Assembly: GCF_001436025.1 (NCBI RefSeq)
Contig: NZ_AZEQ01000009.1
Location: 29,869 to 93,868, forward strand
Length of the DNA: 64,000 nucleotides
Direction of reading: 5' to 3'
From: Limosilactobacillus mucosae DSM 13345
Lineage (GTDB): Bacteria > Bacillota > Bacilli > Lactobacillales > Lactobacillaceae
Position numbers and translations under genes: made by a program
The notes under the pieces: generated by a model
Told to the model about the DNA's origin: nothing
The model's database searches: none
Seen by the model: only the letters and a program-made list of their open reading frames with translations
Shown: one piece after another, positions 51,299 to 59,412 of the stretch
Layout: each line of letters begins with the position of its first letter
Position numbering within the stretch: position 1 is the first letter of the stretch

Positions 51299-51817
51299 TT
51301 AGCTCGCTGATACTGGCAGATTCAAAAAGCTGATAATCTCTTTAGCAATGGCAGCTGGGCTCAAGCCATCCGTTTTAATGGTCAGATCAGCACAGGCATT
51401 GTAGTTGACCTGGCGCTGGGCCTGCATGTCGGCAATGCCCTTTTCGTCCAGTGACTGTGCCAGCGGCCGACCATTGTCACCGCCAATTCGCCGCAGCGTT
51501 TCAGTCGCGCTGGCTTTCAAAAGTACTACCGGCGTCGGCGTGTCTTTAAGCATGGCCAGGTTGTCAGGGCGCATCGGCGTTCCACCACCAGTTGCCAAAA
51601 TTCCTTGGTCAGATTTCAGAATCTCGGCTAAGGTATCATGTTCCAGCTGACGGAAGTATGGCTCGCCGTTTTGGGCAAAAATGTCCGCGATTGGCATGTC
51701 CGCGCGCCGAACGATTTCAACGTCCAAATCAGTGACTGGTGTGTTCAGCATCTCACCCAGCAGCAGACTGACGGTAGTTTTGCCGCTTCCCATAAATCCT
51801 ATCAAAATCAGTTCCAT
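51299..51817 (-). CDS. aroK: Shikimate kinase
   Basis: A 172-residue P-loop kinase that makes shikimate 3-phosphate. Walker A GFMGSGKTT (7-15), the shikimate-binding DLDVEIVRR and FRQLE, GGGTPMR and the lid region GGDNGRPLAQ are all present. It is the last gene of the aromatic operon, 11 bp after tyrA. Length and motifs are normal. Confidence 0.93.
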   Translation of the reverse strand: MELILIGFMGSGKTTVSLLLGEMLNTPVTDLDVEIVRRADMPIADIFAQNGEPYFRQLEHDTLAEILKSDQGILATGGGTPMRPDNLAMLKDTPTPVVLLKASATETLRRIGGDNGRPLAQSLDEKGIADMQAQRQVNYNACADLTIKTDGLSPAAIAKEIISFLNLPVSAS

Positions 51818-51828
51818 TTTGCTTCCTC

Positions 51829-52677
51829 CTAATGATCGAGTTCTTCTCGATCGGCCTTGGCTTTTGAAAATACGGCAAAAAGCTTTTCTTGATCATCGGC
51901 GGCGATTGCCTGCCGCAGTGACTGCAGCTCGTTTAGATATTCGTCAAGCTGTTGAACGATCAGCTCACGGTTATTGTGCATGATCGCGCTCCACATGGTC
52001 GGATCTGACTTGGCAATTCTGGTCGTTGACTTAAAGCCCCCCGCCGCCAGCTTCAAAAGCTCGCGATGATCCTTAAAAGTAGCCGCCGATTGAGTCATCA
52101 GAGCAGTCGCAATCACGTGGGGAACATGACTGAGCTGCGCAACGATCTTATCGTGCTGACGAGCATGAATTAAGTACCAATTGACGTTCAGACCTTTTAA
52201 AAGATCTTTAAGTTCGCTAACGCCCTTTGAGCCGCTGGTTGGAATCAAAAAGTAGTAGGCGTCTTTGAAAAGATTGACTCGACCAGCTTGAATGCCTGAT
52301 TCATGCGAACCGGCCATTGGATGCCCGCCGATAAAGACATCGCCACGCTCAATCAGCGGCTGGGCAGCATCAATAATCGTCTGCTTGGTACTGCCGACAT
52401 CGGTAATGATCACCCCTGGCTTTAGTTCTAACCGTGCCAGATCATGCAGGTCTTTTACGATTGCAGAGACTGGCCCGGCAAGGATGATAAAATCAGCTTG
52501 ATCCGCTTGGTATAGATTGGTTCCCGCGTCGTCAATCAGCCCCTGTTCAATAGCAAAATCCAGCGTAGCCGTTGAAATATCGCTACCCACAATGCGATAT
52601 TGGGGATGCTTTTGCCGAATCGCGCGAATCAGCGTACTGCCAATCAGCCCCAATCCTTTGACAAACACCGTCGTCAT
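51829..52677 (-). CDS. tyrA: Prephenate dehydrogenase
   Basis: A 282-residue NAD-dependent enzyme: prephenate to 4-hydroxyphenylpyruvate, the tyrosine branch. GLGLIGSTL (8-16) binds NAD; GGHPMAGSHESG (near 118) and LSHVPHVIA (near 185) hold the active-site residues. No ACT domain follows, so feedback by tyrosine may be weak, which would put more weight on transcription control. Its ATG overlaps the aroA stop by 4 bp. Chorismate mutase is a separate gene in the operon. Confidence 0.92.
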   Translation of the reverse strand: MTTVFVKGLGLIGSTLIRAIRQKHPQYRIVGSDISTATLDFAIEQGLIDDAGTNLYQADQADFIILAGPVSAIVKDLHDLARLELKPGVIITDVGSTKQTIIDAAQPLIERGDVFIGGHPMAGSHESGIQAGRVNLFKDAYYFLIPTSGSKGVSELKDLLKGLNVNWYLIHARQHDKIVAQLSHVPHVIATALMTQSAATFKDHRELLKLAAGGFKSTTRIAKSDPTMWSAIMHNNRELIVQQLDEYLNELQSLRQAIAADDQEKLFAVFSKAKADREELDH

Positions 52678-53978
52678 GCCAGGTCGCCTCCCAAAAGCCG
52701 TTCTAGATCCTGGAAGAATCCAGGGTAAGAAACGCTGACTGCATCAGCATTAGCGAGCTGCAGCGGCCGATCTGCCTTAAGAGCCGCAATCGCATCCATC
52801 ATACCAATGCGATGATCACCATAGCTGTCCAGCTGATCATCATTGATTGCCCACTGACTTCTTCCCTTGATGATCATGCCATCCGTCAGTTCTTCCACTT
52901 CAACGCCTAGTTTACGCAGTTCGGCGACTACGGTTTGAATTCGATCCGTTTCTTTTACCCGCAGCTCCTCAGCCCCACGAATCGAGCTGGTTCCCGCGGC
53001 ACAGGCTGCCAGCAGCGCCACTAGCGGCAACTCATCGATCACGGCCGGAATGTCTTCGGCTTCAATCTCAATCGGTTTGAGCTGACTGGTCGCAATCGTA
53101 ATATTGCCCAACGGCTCGCCATCGGTTGGCAGTGCTTCAATCTGCAGATCCGCGCCCATTTTCTGCAATACAGTGATGATACCGGTTCGCGTGGGATTAA
53201 GGTTGACACGTTCCAGTCTGATTCTAGAGTTCGCAACAATTGCTCCTGCTGTCAAGAAAAAGGCTGCCGATGAGATGTCACCCGGCACTTCAACCGTTTG
53301 TCCCGTCAATTCCGGTTTTGGCATGACACGAATCGTTTTTTGATCCGCCGCAGTTTCGATATTGGCACCAAACTGATTCAGCATGATCTCAGTGTGATTT
53401 CTGGTTGGCAGCTTCTCGATGATGGTTGACGGCGTATCAGCCTGCAATGCAGCAAAGATCAGCGCGCTTTTGACCTGGGCGCTGGCTACCTGCATTTGAT
53501 AATGAGTCCCATGCAGCTTTTGTCCGTAGATTGTTGCCGGCAGCGTCCCATTATCGGTTAGCTCAATTCGCGCCCCTAAAAAATGACTCAAGGGTTCACT
53601 GACCCGCTTCATCGGGCGCTTCTGCAGTGAGGCATCCCCAAAGAGTCGCGTCTCAAAGTCACGGCCCGCCAAGATCCCCATCAGCAACCGGGTAGTCGTC
53701 CCCGAGTTGCCCATATCAAGTGGTTGAGCAGGTTCTTTAAGCGCGTCGATTCCGTTGCCATAGATAATGACGGTTTCGCCATCCCGCTCACTTTTGACCC
53801 CCATGGCATTAAAAGCCGCCAAAGTTGACAGACAGTCGTCACCTGCCAAAAAATGATGGATCACCGTTTTGCCCTTACTGATTGAACCAAGCATGACCGC
53901 CCGATGTGAGATGCTCTTATCGCCAGGAACCGTCAATGATCCGTGCAGTCCATAGGGTGCCGTGACTAATTTTTTCAT
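52674..53978 (-). CDS. aroA: 3-phosphoshikimate 1-carboxyvinyltransferase (EPSP synthase)
   Basis: A 434-residue enzyme joining shikimate 3-phosphate and PEP. PGDKSISHRAVML (18-30), GNSGTTTRLL (near 92), the RPM...EPL region (LQKRPMKRVSEPL) and LRVKETDRI (near 345) are the family signatures. The GNSGTT loop has no Ala at the position linked to class II glyphosate-tolerant enzymes as far as I can read, so class is not assigned. It is 12 bp downstream of aroC. Confidence 0.93.
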   Translation of the reverse strand: MKKLVTAPYGLHGSLTVPGDKSISHRAVMLGSISKGKTVIHHFLAGDDCLSTLAAFNAMGVKSERDGETVIIYGNGIDALKEPAQPLDMGNSGTTTRLLMGILAGRDFETRLFGDASLQKRPMKRVSEPLSHFLGARIELTDNGTLPATIYGQKLHGTHYQMQVASAQVKSALIFAALQADTPSTIIEKLPTRNHTEIMLNQFGANIETAADQKTIRVMPKPELTGQTVEVPGDISSAAFFLTAGAIVANSRIRLERVNLNPTRTGIITVLQKMGADLQIEALPTDGEPLGNITIATSQLKPIEIEAEDIPAVIDELPLVALLAACAAGTSSIRGAEELRVKETDRIQTVVAELRKLGVEVEELTDGMIIKGRSQWAINDDQLDSYGDHRIGMMDAIAALKADRPLQLANADAVSVSYPGFFQDLERLLGGDLA

Positions 53979-53990
53979 GACGTTTCCTCC

Positions 53991-55157
53991 TTAGTATTCG
54001 CGCATTTCCTGACGCCAGGCTGCGACTTCTTCTTGCAGGCGTTCCAGACTGGAAGCTTCAAATGCATCCGTAATTGCCTTGGCCAGTTCGATGGCAACGA
54101 CATTTTCAACCACCAAAGATGCCGGCACGATCGCGGTCGTATCAGAGCGCTCGACATTGGCCTTAACCGGTTCATGGCTGGTGACGTCAACGGTCTGCAA
54201 CGGCTTGTATAAGGTCGGAATTGGCTTCATCGCCGCGTTGATGATAATTGGCATTCCATTGGTCATCCCGCCTTCAAAACCACCAAGATGATTGCTGAGG
54301 CGTGAGTAGCCGGTTTCTTGATCCCAGCTGATCTCATCCATTACTTGACTGCCCAGCCGCACCGCGTTTTCAAATCCGTCACCGATTGAGACTCCCTTCA
54401 TGGCATTGACGCCCATTACGGCTGCGGCCAGTTTGCCATCTAATTTGGTATCCCAGCTGACATGACTCCCCAGACCAGCTGGCACGTTTTCGGCAACGAC
54501 GCGGATCACTCCGCCCAGCGTATCGCCATTGCGCTTGGTTTGATCAATCAATTGATGAATCGCCTCGACTTTGGAATTGTCGATAATCCGCAGATCGTTT
54601 TGTGCAATCAGCATCTGGATCGCCTTGACATTGGCTGGTTGGTTGCCGCGCGCATCAATAAAGCCCACCTGCTGTACGTAACCAACGATTGAAATATCCA
54701 ATGCGGCCAGCAGCTGTTCACAGATATTGCCGACTGCAACCCGCATGGCCGTCTCGCGTGCTGATGATCGCTCCAAAACGTTGCGCAGATCACGATGTCT
54801 GTACTTCATTCCGCCAACCAGATCGGCATGCCCAGGACGCGGATGGTTAACCTTGCGCACGGTATTTTCTGGTGTGGCCGGCGATGTCGGATTCATGATC
54901 TCTGACCAATGCGCATGATCGCAATTTTTGACTGTCAATGCGATTGGCGAGCCCAGCGTTACGCCATGACGGACGCCACCGACGATCTCAACCGTATCAT
55001 GTTCGATTTTTTGGCGGTTGCCACGTCCATAGCCTCCTTGGCGAGCGGCCAGCGCTTGGTTGATCTGATCGACATCCAAGTGCAGGCCAGCAGGGATTCC
55101 CTCTAAGATCCCCGTCAGCTGTGGTCCATGCGATTCACCGGCAGTCAAGTAGTTCAT
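53991..55157 (-). CDS. aroC: Chorismate synthase
   Basis: A 388-residue FMN-dependent enzyme: EPSP to chorismate. N-terminal YLTAGESHGPQLTGILEG, RQGGYGRGNRQKIE (near 40), RPGHADLVGGMKY (near 108), SSARETAMRVAVG (near 130) and the late RSDTTAIVPA are all family motifs. It has the normal bacterial length. It lies 52 bp after the chorismate mutase gene. Confidence 0.94.
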   Translation of the reverse strand: MNYLTAGESHGPQLTGILEGIPAGLHLDVDQINQALAARQGGYGRGNRQKIEHDTVEIVGGVRHGVTLGSPIALTVKNCDHAHWSEIMNPTSPATPENTVRKVNHPRPGHADLVGGMKYRHRDLRNVLERSSARETAMRVAVGNICEQLLAALDISIVGYVQQVGFIDARGNQPANVKAIQMLIAQNDLRIIDNSKVEAIHQLIDQTKRNGDTLGGVIRVVAENVPAGLGSHVSWDTKLDGKLAAAVMGVNAMKGVSIGDGFENAVRLGSQVMDEISWDQETGYSRLSNHLGGFEGGMTNGMPIIINAAMKPIPTLYKPLQTVDVTSHEPVKANVERSDTTAIVPASLVVENVVAIELAKAITDAFEASSLERLQEEVAAWRQEMREY

Positions 55158-55209
55158 AAATGTTCCTCTTTTCTAATTTTCCTGTTCCGTATTCAATATC
55201 TCAAACTCA

Positions 55210-55470
55210 TTACTCCAGCTTTTTGGCCTCATCCATGATAGTTTGGAAAATCGCCTGAATAGCTGGCTTTAAAGACGGATCCGTGACCTGTCCTCTAAGG
55301 CGAGTTAAAACCGCCTGTTCGCGTGCCTCATCTTTTACCGGCAGATTGGCAGCCTGCTTGACCATGCCCACCTCTTTGACAATGGCGAAACGCTGCTCAA
55401 GCAATTGCAGCATTTTTTCATCGATGTCATTGATCTGATCGCGCAGAGCGTTTAATTTCGGAGTCTCCAT
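55210..55470 (-). CDS. Chorismate mutase, AroQ type
   Basis: An 86-residue all-helical mutase: chorismate to prephenate. LRDQINDIDEKMLQLLEQRFAIVKEVGMVK (residues about 9-38, cited by its conserved Arg, Asp and Lys positions) and the REQAVLTRLR segment are the AroQ signatures. It is free-standing, not fused to TyrA or PheA. It is 3 bp downstream of the MFS gene. Confidence 0.88.
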   Translation of the reverse strand: METPKLNALRDQINDIDEKMLQLLEQRFAIVKEVGMVKQAANLPVKDEAREQAVLTRLRGQVTDPSLKPAIQAIFQTIMDEAKKLE

Positions 55471-55473
55471 CTG

Positions 55474-56667
55474 TTATCCTTTCTTTTCAGCAAGCAGTAC
55501 GATGACAGATACCAGAATCCCAATTCCTGCCATCACCAGATCACCAGCCATAACTGCGGCCATACTGATGTCGGAAAGCATCCCGGTAATGATTGGTACC
55601 GTAAACGAGGCAATGCTGCCGAAGAAGTAGAAGACGCCAGTAATCATGCCGCGGTGCGTTGGGTAAAGCTTCATGAAGATCGTCAGGCCGGTCTGCATGA
55701 TTCCGCTGGCCGCGCTGAAACCGAATGCGAACGAGGCAATCTGCGTCAAAAGCAGCTGTCCGCTTTGCATGATCACCAACAGGGCTGCTAAGGCAATTGC
55801 GTTTACGATCAGCAACAGGCGCGATTCCTTAACGTTGCGTCCCAATAAGGCAAACAGTACCAAAACCCCAGTGATTGAGCCGATACTGTAAAGCGAAAGC
55901 AAGAAATGGGCCGCGCCATCTGACATGTGCATCGTCTGCTGAGCAAACATCGTGATCCATTGCGTAAACCAGATCATCAGAGCCATTGAAGAGTAGCCGT
56001 AGACAACCAGCGCGCCAGTCATGACTTTTTTGGCAACTCCTTTGATCTCAGATTCCCGCTCATTAACGGCACTGCCATCAGCTTGATTGGCAACTGGGAA
56101 CTTAAGTGGCAGAATCAGACAGAAGTTGATGGCCAGCAAAATGACCATTGCCATGAAGCTCCAGCCAAACCACATTCCCTGACCAGCCAGAATCGTAACC
56201 AGAATTGGCAGGATGAACTCACCAACGGAAACGAAGGCCTTAATCAGAATCGTGTAGGCTCCATTTCCGCCATTCATCTCCACAAAAGTCGTGTAAGTAC
56301 CGGCATCAAGCGATGAATTGGCGACCCCCGCCAGGATGGCAAAGAAGTAGGCAATCCAGATGTTTTTCGCCATTGGCATGCCAAGCGCAAATACCGCGTA
56401 GCAGAACATCCCTAATTCAACAAAAAACTTGCGGCTGATCTTGTCCGATAAAAAGCCGGTAATCAGGTATGAGATCAAGCGGCCAATCCCGATCCCCGAA
56501 ATTACGAAGGAAACGATTTTGATGGGCTGATTCCAAGCCGTGCCCAGACTGTTCATGTTCTGGGCCAAAACAATCAAACCCATTCCGTGTACCAAGTAGT
56601 TGAGGTACAGACTGACGGAAAGACGTCTTTTAGCAGTTGTATCGATCTGATTTTTTGCAATCTCCAT
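55474..56667 (-). CDS. MFS transporter of the aro operon
   Basis: A 397-residue protein with about 12 helices. The loop 2-3 motif reads GFLSDKISRK, and the N-terminal half carries GIGIGRLISYLITG. It is the first structural gene of the aromatic operon and only 24 bp after the attenuator's terminator. Its position next to chorismate mutase and the shikimate-to-chorismate genes suggests an aromatic precursor (shikimate, quinate) or an aromatic amino acid or keto acid as substrate; this is inference. A GGGGGATT site precedes the ATG. Confidence 0.82.
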   Translation of the reverse strand: MEIAKNQIDTTAKRRLSVSLYLNYLVHGMGLIVLAQNMNSLGTAWNQPIKIVSFVISGIGIGRLISYLITGFLSDKISRKFFVELGMFCYAVFALGMPMAKNIWIAYFFAILAGVANSSLDAGTYTTFVEMNGGNGAYTILIKAFVSVGEFILPILVTILAGQGMWFGWSFMAMVILLAINFCLILPLKFPVANQADGSAVNERESEIKGVAKKVMTGALVVYGYSSMALMIWFTQWITMFAQQTMHMSDGAAHFLLSLYSIGSITGVLVLFALLGRNVKESRLLLIVNAIALAALLVIMQSGQLLLTQIASFAFGFSAASGIMQTGLTIFMKLYPTHRGMITGVFYFFGSIASFTVPIITGMLSDISMAAVMAGDLVMAGIGILVSVIVLLAEKKG

Positions 56668-56692
56668 AAATAATCCCCCTTAGTCAGGTACT

Positions 56693-56740
56693 AAAAAAGT
56701 CAGCCAGTTTTGAGACGTCTGCCTCATCAATCCAGCTGAC
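56693..56740 (-). terminator. Attenuator terminator of the aro operon
   Basis: On the minus-strand RNA a 9-bp stem (56732-56740 with 56699-56707, two G-U pairs) has an internal TGAG/CTCA hairpin, followed by six T. It lies between the leader frame and the MFS gene, so it must be bypassed for operon expression. Confidence 0.75.
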
Positions 56741-56906
56741 CTTCTGCACAATACTTTTTATGAAGGGATGTACTTAAGGTTGGTTATTTAAAGAAGAAGT
56801 AAGTTTCATCTTTGCTGGATTTTGAGTTGCCCGGCAAAGACGCGCCAAAATGCGACTCTGCTCAAGCGCTAAACGTCTCGCGTTCGCGCCTGAGCAGCAC
56901 GAACGC
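56729..56906 (-). promoter_or_regulatory. aro operon attenuator: alternative hairpins
   Basis: Antiterminator: 56814-56821 pairs perfectly (8 bp, AATCCAGC with GCTGGATT) with 56729-56736, which takes the first arm of the terminator. Early hairpins: stem of 56900-56906 with 56880-56886 (7 bp, beginning in the leader's stop codon) competes with a 12-bp stem of 56886-56897 with 56858-56869 (one G-U). A ribosome held on the F/Y codons would block the first and free the second. Confidence 0.65.
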
Positions 56907-56971
56907 TATCCGAAAGCATAATAAGCAAAGCCGAAATAAAACGCTGGTCGATTTTGGCATTGAAGTTTCAT
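56906..56971 (-). CDS. Phe/Tyr-rich leader peptide (21 residues)
   Basis: A 21-codon frame with an AAAGGAG site 8 bases upstream. The product starts MKLQCQNRPA, then FYFGFAYYAF and G: four Phe and three Tyr in ten residues. It lies about 25 bases after the predicted transcription start and 300 bp before the first operon gene. This is the classic layout of ribosome-mediated attenuation, as in the pheA leader of enterobacteria. The aro genes that follow serve Phe and Tyr. I regard it as a real control peptide; other roles seem unlikely given the codon content and position. Confidence 0.82.
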   Translation of the reverse strand: MKLQCQNRPAFYFGFAYYAFG

Positions 56972-57004
56972 AATTACTTCTCCTTTCAATAATTTGTTGT
57001 TAAC

Positions 57005-57033
57005 ATTAAAACACTCTAATTTTATCTCGTCAA
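57005..57033 (-). promoter_or_regulatory. aro operon promoter
   Basis: On the minus strand TTGACG (57028-57033), 17-bp spacer, TTTAAT (57005-57010). Transcription would start near 56998, about 27 bases before the leader ATG. Confidence 0.75.
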
Positions 57034-57123
57034 CCTCTAATTATAAAAAAGATTGATTATTTTTGATTCCTTGGTATTTTAGCCTTTTCAAACAAATAAA
57101 CAGCAGCTAATTCTCATTTTTAA

Positions 57124-57987
57124 CTAATCAACTACCTGAACACCTTCCGTATCAGGTTCGATTTCCAATAATGGATCACTAAGGCCTGCCTGTAAAAGCA
57201 GCTGCTTAAATCGTGGAATTCCTTGTTTGTCAATAATCGTCATAACAGTTGGCCCAGCACCGCTTAAATAGGTTGCCAACGCCCCAGCTTCATGTCCAAT
57301 TTCGCGAATCTTGGCTAGCTCCGGTACCAGTTTGGCGCGCGGCTGCTCATGAAACTCGTCAGCCTCCATCAATTCACCAACCAGATCATAGCGATTGGCA
57401 AACAGTCCGGCTACCAAGACATTAGCAATCGCGCTGCCATGCGTTGCCTGTTTGAGCGTCATGCTGTCTGGCAGTACGGCTCGAGCATCGGCGGTTTTTA
57501 GATTATACGAAGGAATGTAGACTGCCAGCGCGTAAGGCAGCAATGGCGCTTTAATGGCGTCAAAATGGCCATTGACATTGGTACCAATCACCAATCCCCC
57601 CAAAATTGCTGGCGCTACGTTATCTGGATGCCCTTCAATCTCACAGGCAATTGCTACTTTCTCATCATTGCTCAACTGCAGCTTGCCTAAGACATTGGCC
57701 AGTTCAATCCCAGCAACAATGGCACTGGAACTGCTGCCCAGACCATGAGCTACCGGAATGGCCGACTGCATTTTTAAATGATGCGGCGGCAGGTCGGCTT
57801 TGATTTTTAATGCCGTATCGATGATCATATTGGATTCATCATGCGGCAGATCTTTAAAATCATGATCAATCACCCACTTATCGCTTGGTTCCAACACGTC
57901 CAGCGTTAAATAAAGTGACACTGCCATGCCGATTGAATCAAATCCTGGACCCAGATTGGCACTGGAAGCTGGCACTTTAATCTGCAT
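57124..57987 (-). CDS. thrB: Homoserine kinase
   Basis: A 287-residue GHMP kinase: homoserine to O-phosphohomoserine. VPASSANLGPGFDS (4-17), PVAHGLGSSSSAIVAG (the ATP loop near 84) and LSGAGPTVM (near 248) are diagnostic. I choose the ATG at 57987, 7 bases after GGGGGA; an ATG at 57993 is too near. It begins 11 bp after hom. No terminator is seen before the aro promoter 90 bp downstream. Confidence 0.93.
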   Translation of the reverse strand: MQIKVPASSANLGPGFDSIGMAVSLYLTLDVLEPSDKWVIDHDFKDLPHDESNMIIDTALKIKADLPPHHLKMQSAIPVAHGLGSSSSAIVAGIELANVLGKLQLSNDEKVAIACEIEGHPDNVAPAILGGLVIGTNVNGHFDAIKAPLLPYALAVYIPSYNLKTADARAVLPDSMTLKQATHGSAIANVLVAGLFANRYDLVGELMEADEFHEQPRAKLVPELAKIREIGHEAGALATYLSGAGPTVMTIIDKQGIPRFKQLLLQAGLSDPLLEIEPDTEGVQVVD

Positions 57988-57998
57988 AATCATTCCCC

Positions 57999-59282
57999 CT
58001 AGTTTTCCAAAACCTTGTAAGCCGCATTCAGCTTAATCGAGTCGGCATTATGCAGCTGATGTTTAAGCTCAGTCAATTGACTTTGCGACAGCTCATGCGT
58101 AATTACGGCAACATGAGCAATCCCCTCATCCTTGATTGGCGACTGCACGATTTGACTGAAGCTGGCTTTGATATCAGCCATGATCTTAGTAAATTTAAGC
58201 ATCTGACCAGAAACATCCGGCATCGTGAGCGAAAGATAGTATGGGTAGGAAACATCGTCCGGATCTGCCGGTACATACTCATTTTGATAAGTATTGAACG
58301 CATGACCGCTGGTGCCCATGATCAGATTCTTGACTTCTGAAGTAATATCACTCAAAACACTGTTGGCAGTTGGCAGTCCACCAGCACCTGGCCCATAAAA
58401 CAGCGTGTCCCCAACGGCCTTACCGGTAACCATAACGGCATTGAACTCATTGTTGATCGTTGCCAATGGATGATCTTCCGGCACCAAGGTTGGCGCAACA
58501 TCAACAAAAACACCACCATTGATAACCTTGGCTGAACCGACCAGCTTGATAACATAGCCGAGCGATTCAGCTTGACTGACATCAAAAGCATTTAAAGTGT
58601 CGATTCCTTCAGTCTTAAAGTCATCAATCTTAAGCTGCGTCCCAAAAGCAAAGTAGCTCAAGATGATCATCTTGTAGGCCGCGTCTTTACCAGTGACGTC
58701 ATTGGTCGGATCTGCTTCAGCAAAACCAAGCTCTTGCGCCTTCTTTAGTGCCTCATCATATGTCCAGTGCTTTTGGTTCATCTGGGTCAAAATATAGTTG
58801 GTCGTACCATTAACGATCCCTTTAACCTCTAGAATGTTGTCGGCTGCAAAGCTGTTGACGATCGTACGCAGGATTGGAATCCCCCCAGCTACACTGGCTT
58901 CATACATCAAGTCACAGTGATTCTCGTAAGCTAGAGCGGCTAGTTCCGGACCGTATGAAGCAATCAAGTCTTTGTTTGCAGTTACAACGCTTTTATGTGC
59001 CTTTAACAGACGCTCGATATATTCTTTGGCAGGATGAATTCCCCCAATCAGCTCAACGACGATTTGAATCTCATTATCATTAAGCACTTCTTCAAATTCA
59101 GTTGTTAGTTTGATGTCAGCAGCTGCATTTTGGTGCTTTTCTGGATGACGAACCACAACTGTTTTAACTGACAGTTCACGACCAACAATATTGCGAATCT
59201 TACTCTCGTTGTTTTCAATCATTTCTAAAACACCAGAGCCGACCGTACCCAGCCCCAGCATTCCCAGTTTGACAGTTTCCAT
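57999..59282 (-). CDS. hom: Homoserine dehydrogenase
   Basis: A 427-residue NAD(P)-dependent enzyme: aspartate semialdehyde to homoserine. GMLGLGTVGSGV (7-18) binds the cofactor; VVTANKDLIA (near 102) and GGIPILRT (near 130) with NGTTNYILT and EADPTNDVTGKDAA hold the catalytic residues. A C-terminal ACT domain (about 350-427) suggests feedback by threonine. The ATG at 59282 follows GGAG by 7 bases; starts up to 59351 are outside the conserved protein and would overlap the promoter. Confidence 0.93.
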   Translation of the reverse strand: METVKLGMLGLGTVGSGVLEMIENNESKIRNIVGRELSVKTVVVRHPEKHQNAAADIKLTTEFEEVLNDNEIQIVVELIGGIHPAKEYIERLLKAHKSVVTANKDLIASYGPELAALAYENHCDLMYEASVAGGIPILRTIVNSFAADNILEVKGIVNGTTNYILTQMNQKHWTYDEALKKAQELGFAEADPTNDVTGKDAAYKMIILSYFAFGTQLKIDDFKTEGIDTLNAFDVSQAESLGYVIKLVGSAKVINGGVFVDVAPTLVPEDHPLATINNEFNAVMVTGKAVGDTLFYGPGAGGLPTANSVLSDITSEVKNLIMGTSGHAFNTYQNEYVPADPDDVSYPYYLSLTMPDVSGQMLKFTKIMADIKASFSQIVQSPIKDEGIAHVAVITHELSQSQLTELKHQLHNADSIKLNAAYKVLEN

Positions 59283-59330
59283 AGCGCTACTCCATTCTCT
59301 GTAGTTTTTAATTAAATTTTCATATTTATG

Positions 59331-59361
59331 ATTGTAACATGGACTATCCATAGGCTACAAT
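59331..59361. promoter_or_regulatory. Divergent hom/thrC promoter with symmetric operator
   Basis: ATTGTA (59331-59336) and TACAAT (59356-59361) serve as -10 boxes for hom (minus) and thrC (plus), each with a TTGTA- type -35 at 18 bp formed by the opposite box. Between them lies the dyad ATGGA-CTA-TCCAT (59339-59351). Both genes could be controlled together by one bound regulator. Confidence 0.55.
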
Positions 59362-59412
59362 ATTTAAAAGAATTCTACCAAATCACTACCGTATTAAGAA
59401 TGGAGGATCACA

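Noticed and set aside
56789..56824. Second short frame (about 11 codons, MKLTSSLNNQP) in the aro leader
   Set aside because: Weak ribosome site and no enrichment of aromatic codons; it lies in the region expected to form the antiterminator.
56668..57123. T-box riboswitch upstream of the aromatic operon
   Set aside because: I found no T-box sequence (AGGGTGGNACCGCG-like) or specifier-loop layout; a translated F/Y-rich leader explains the region better.
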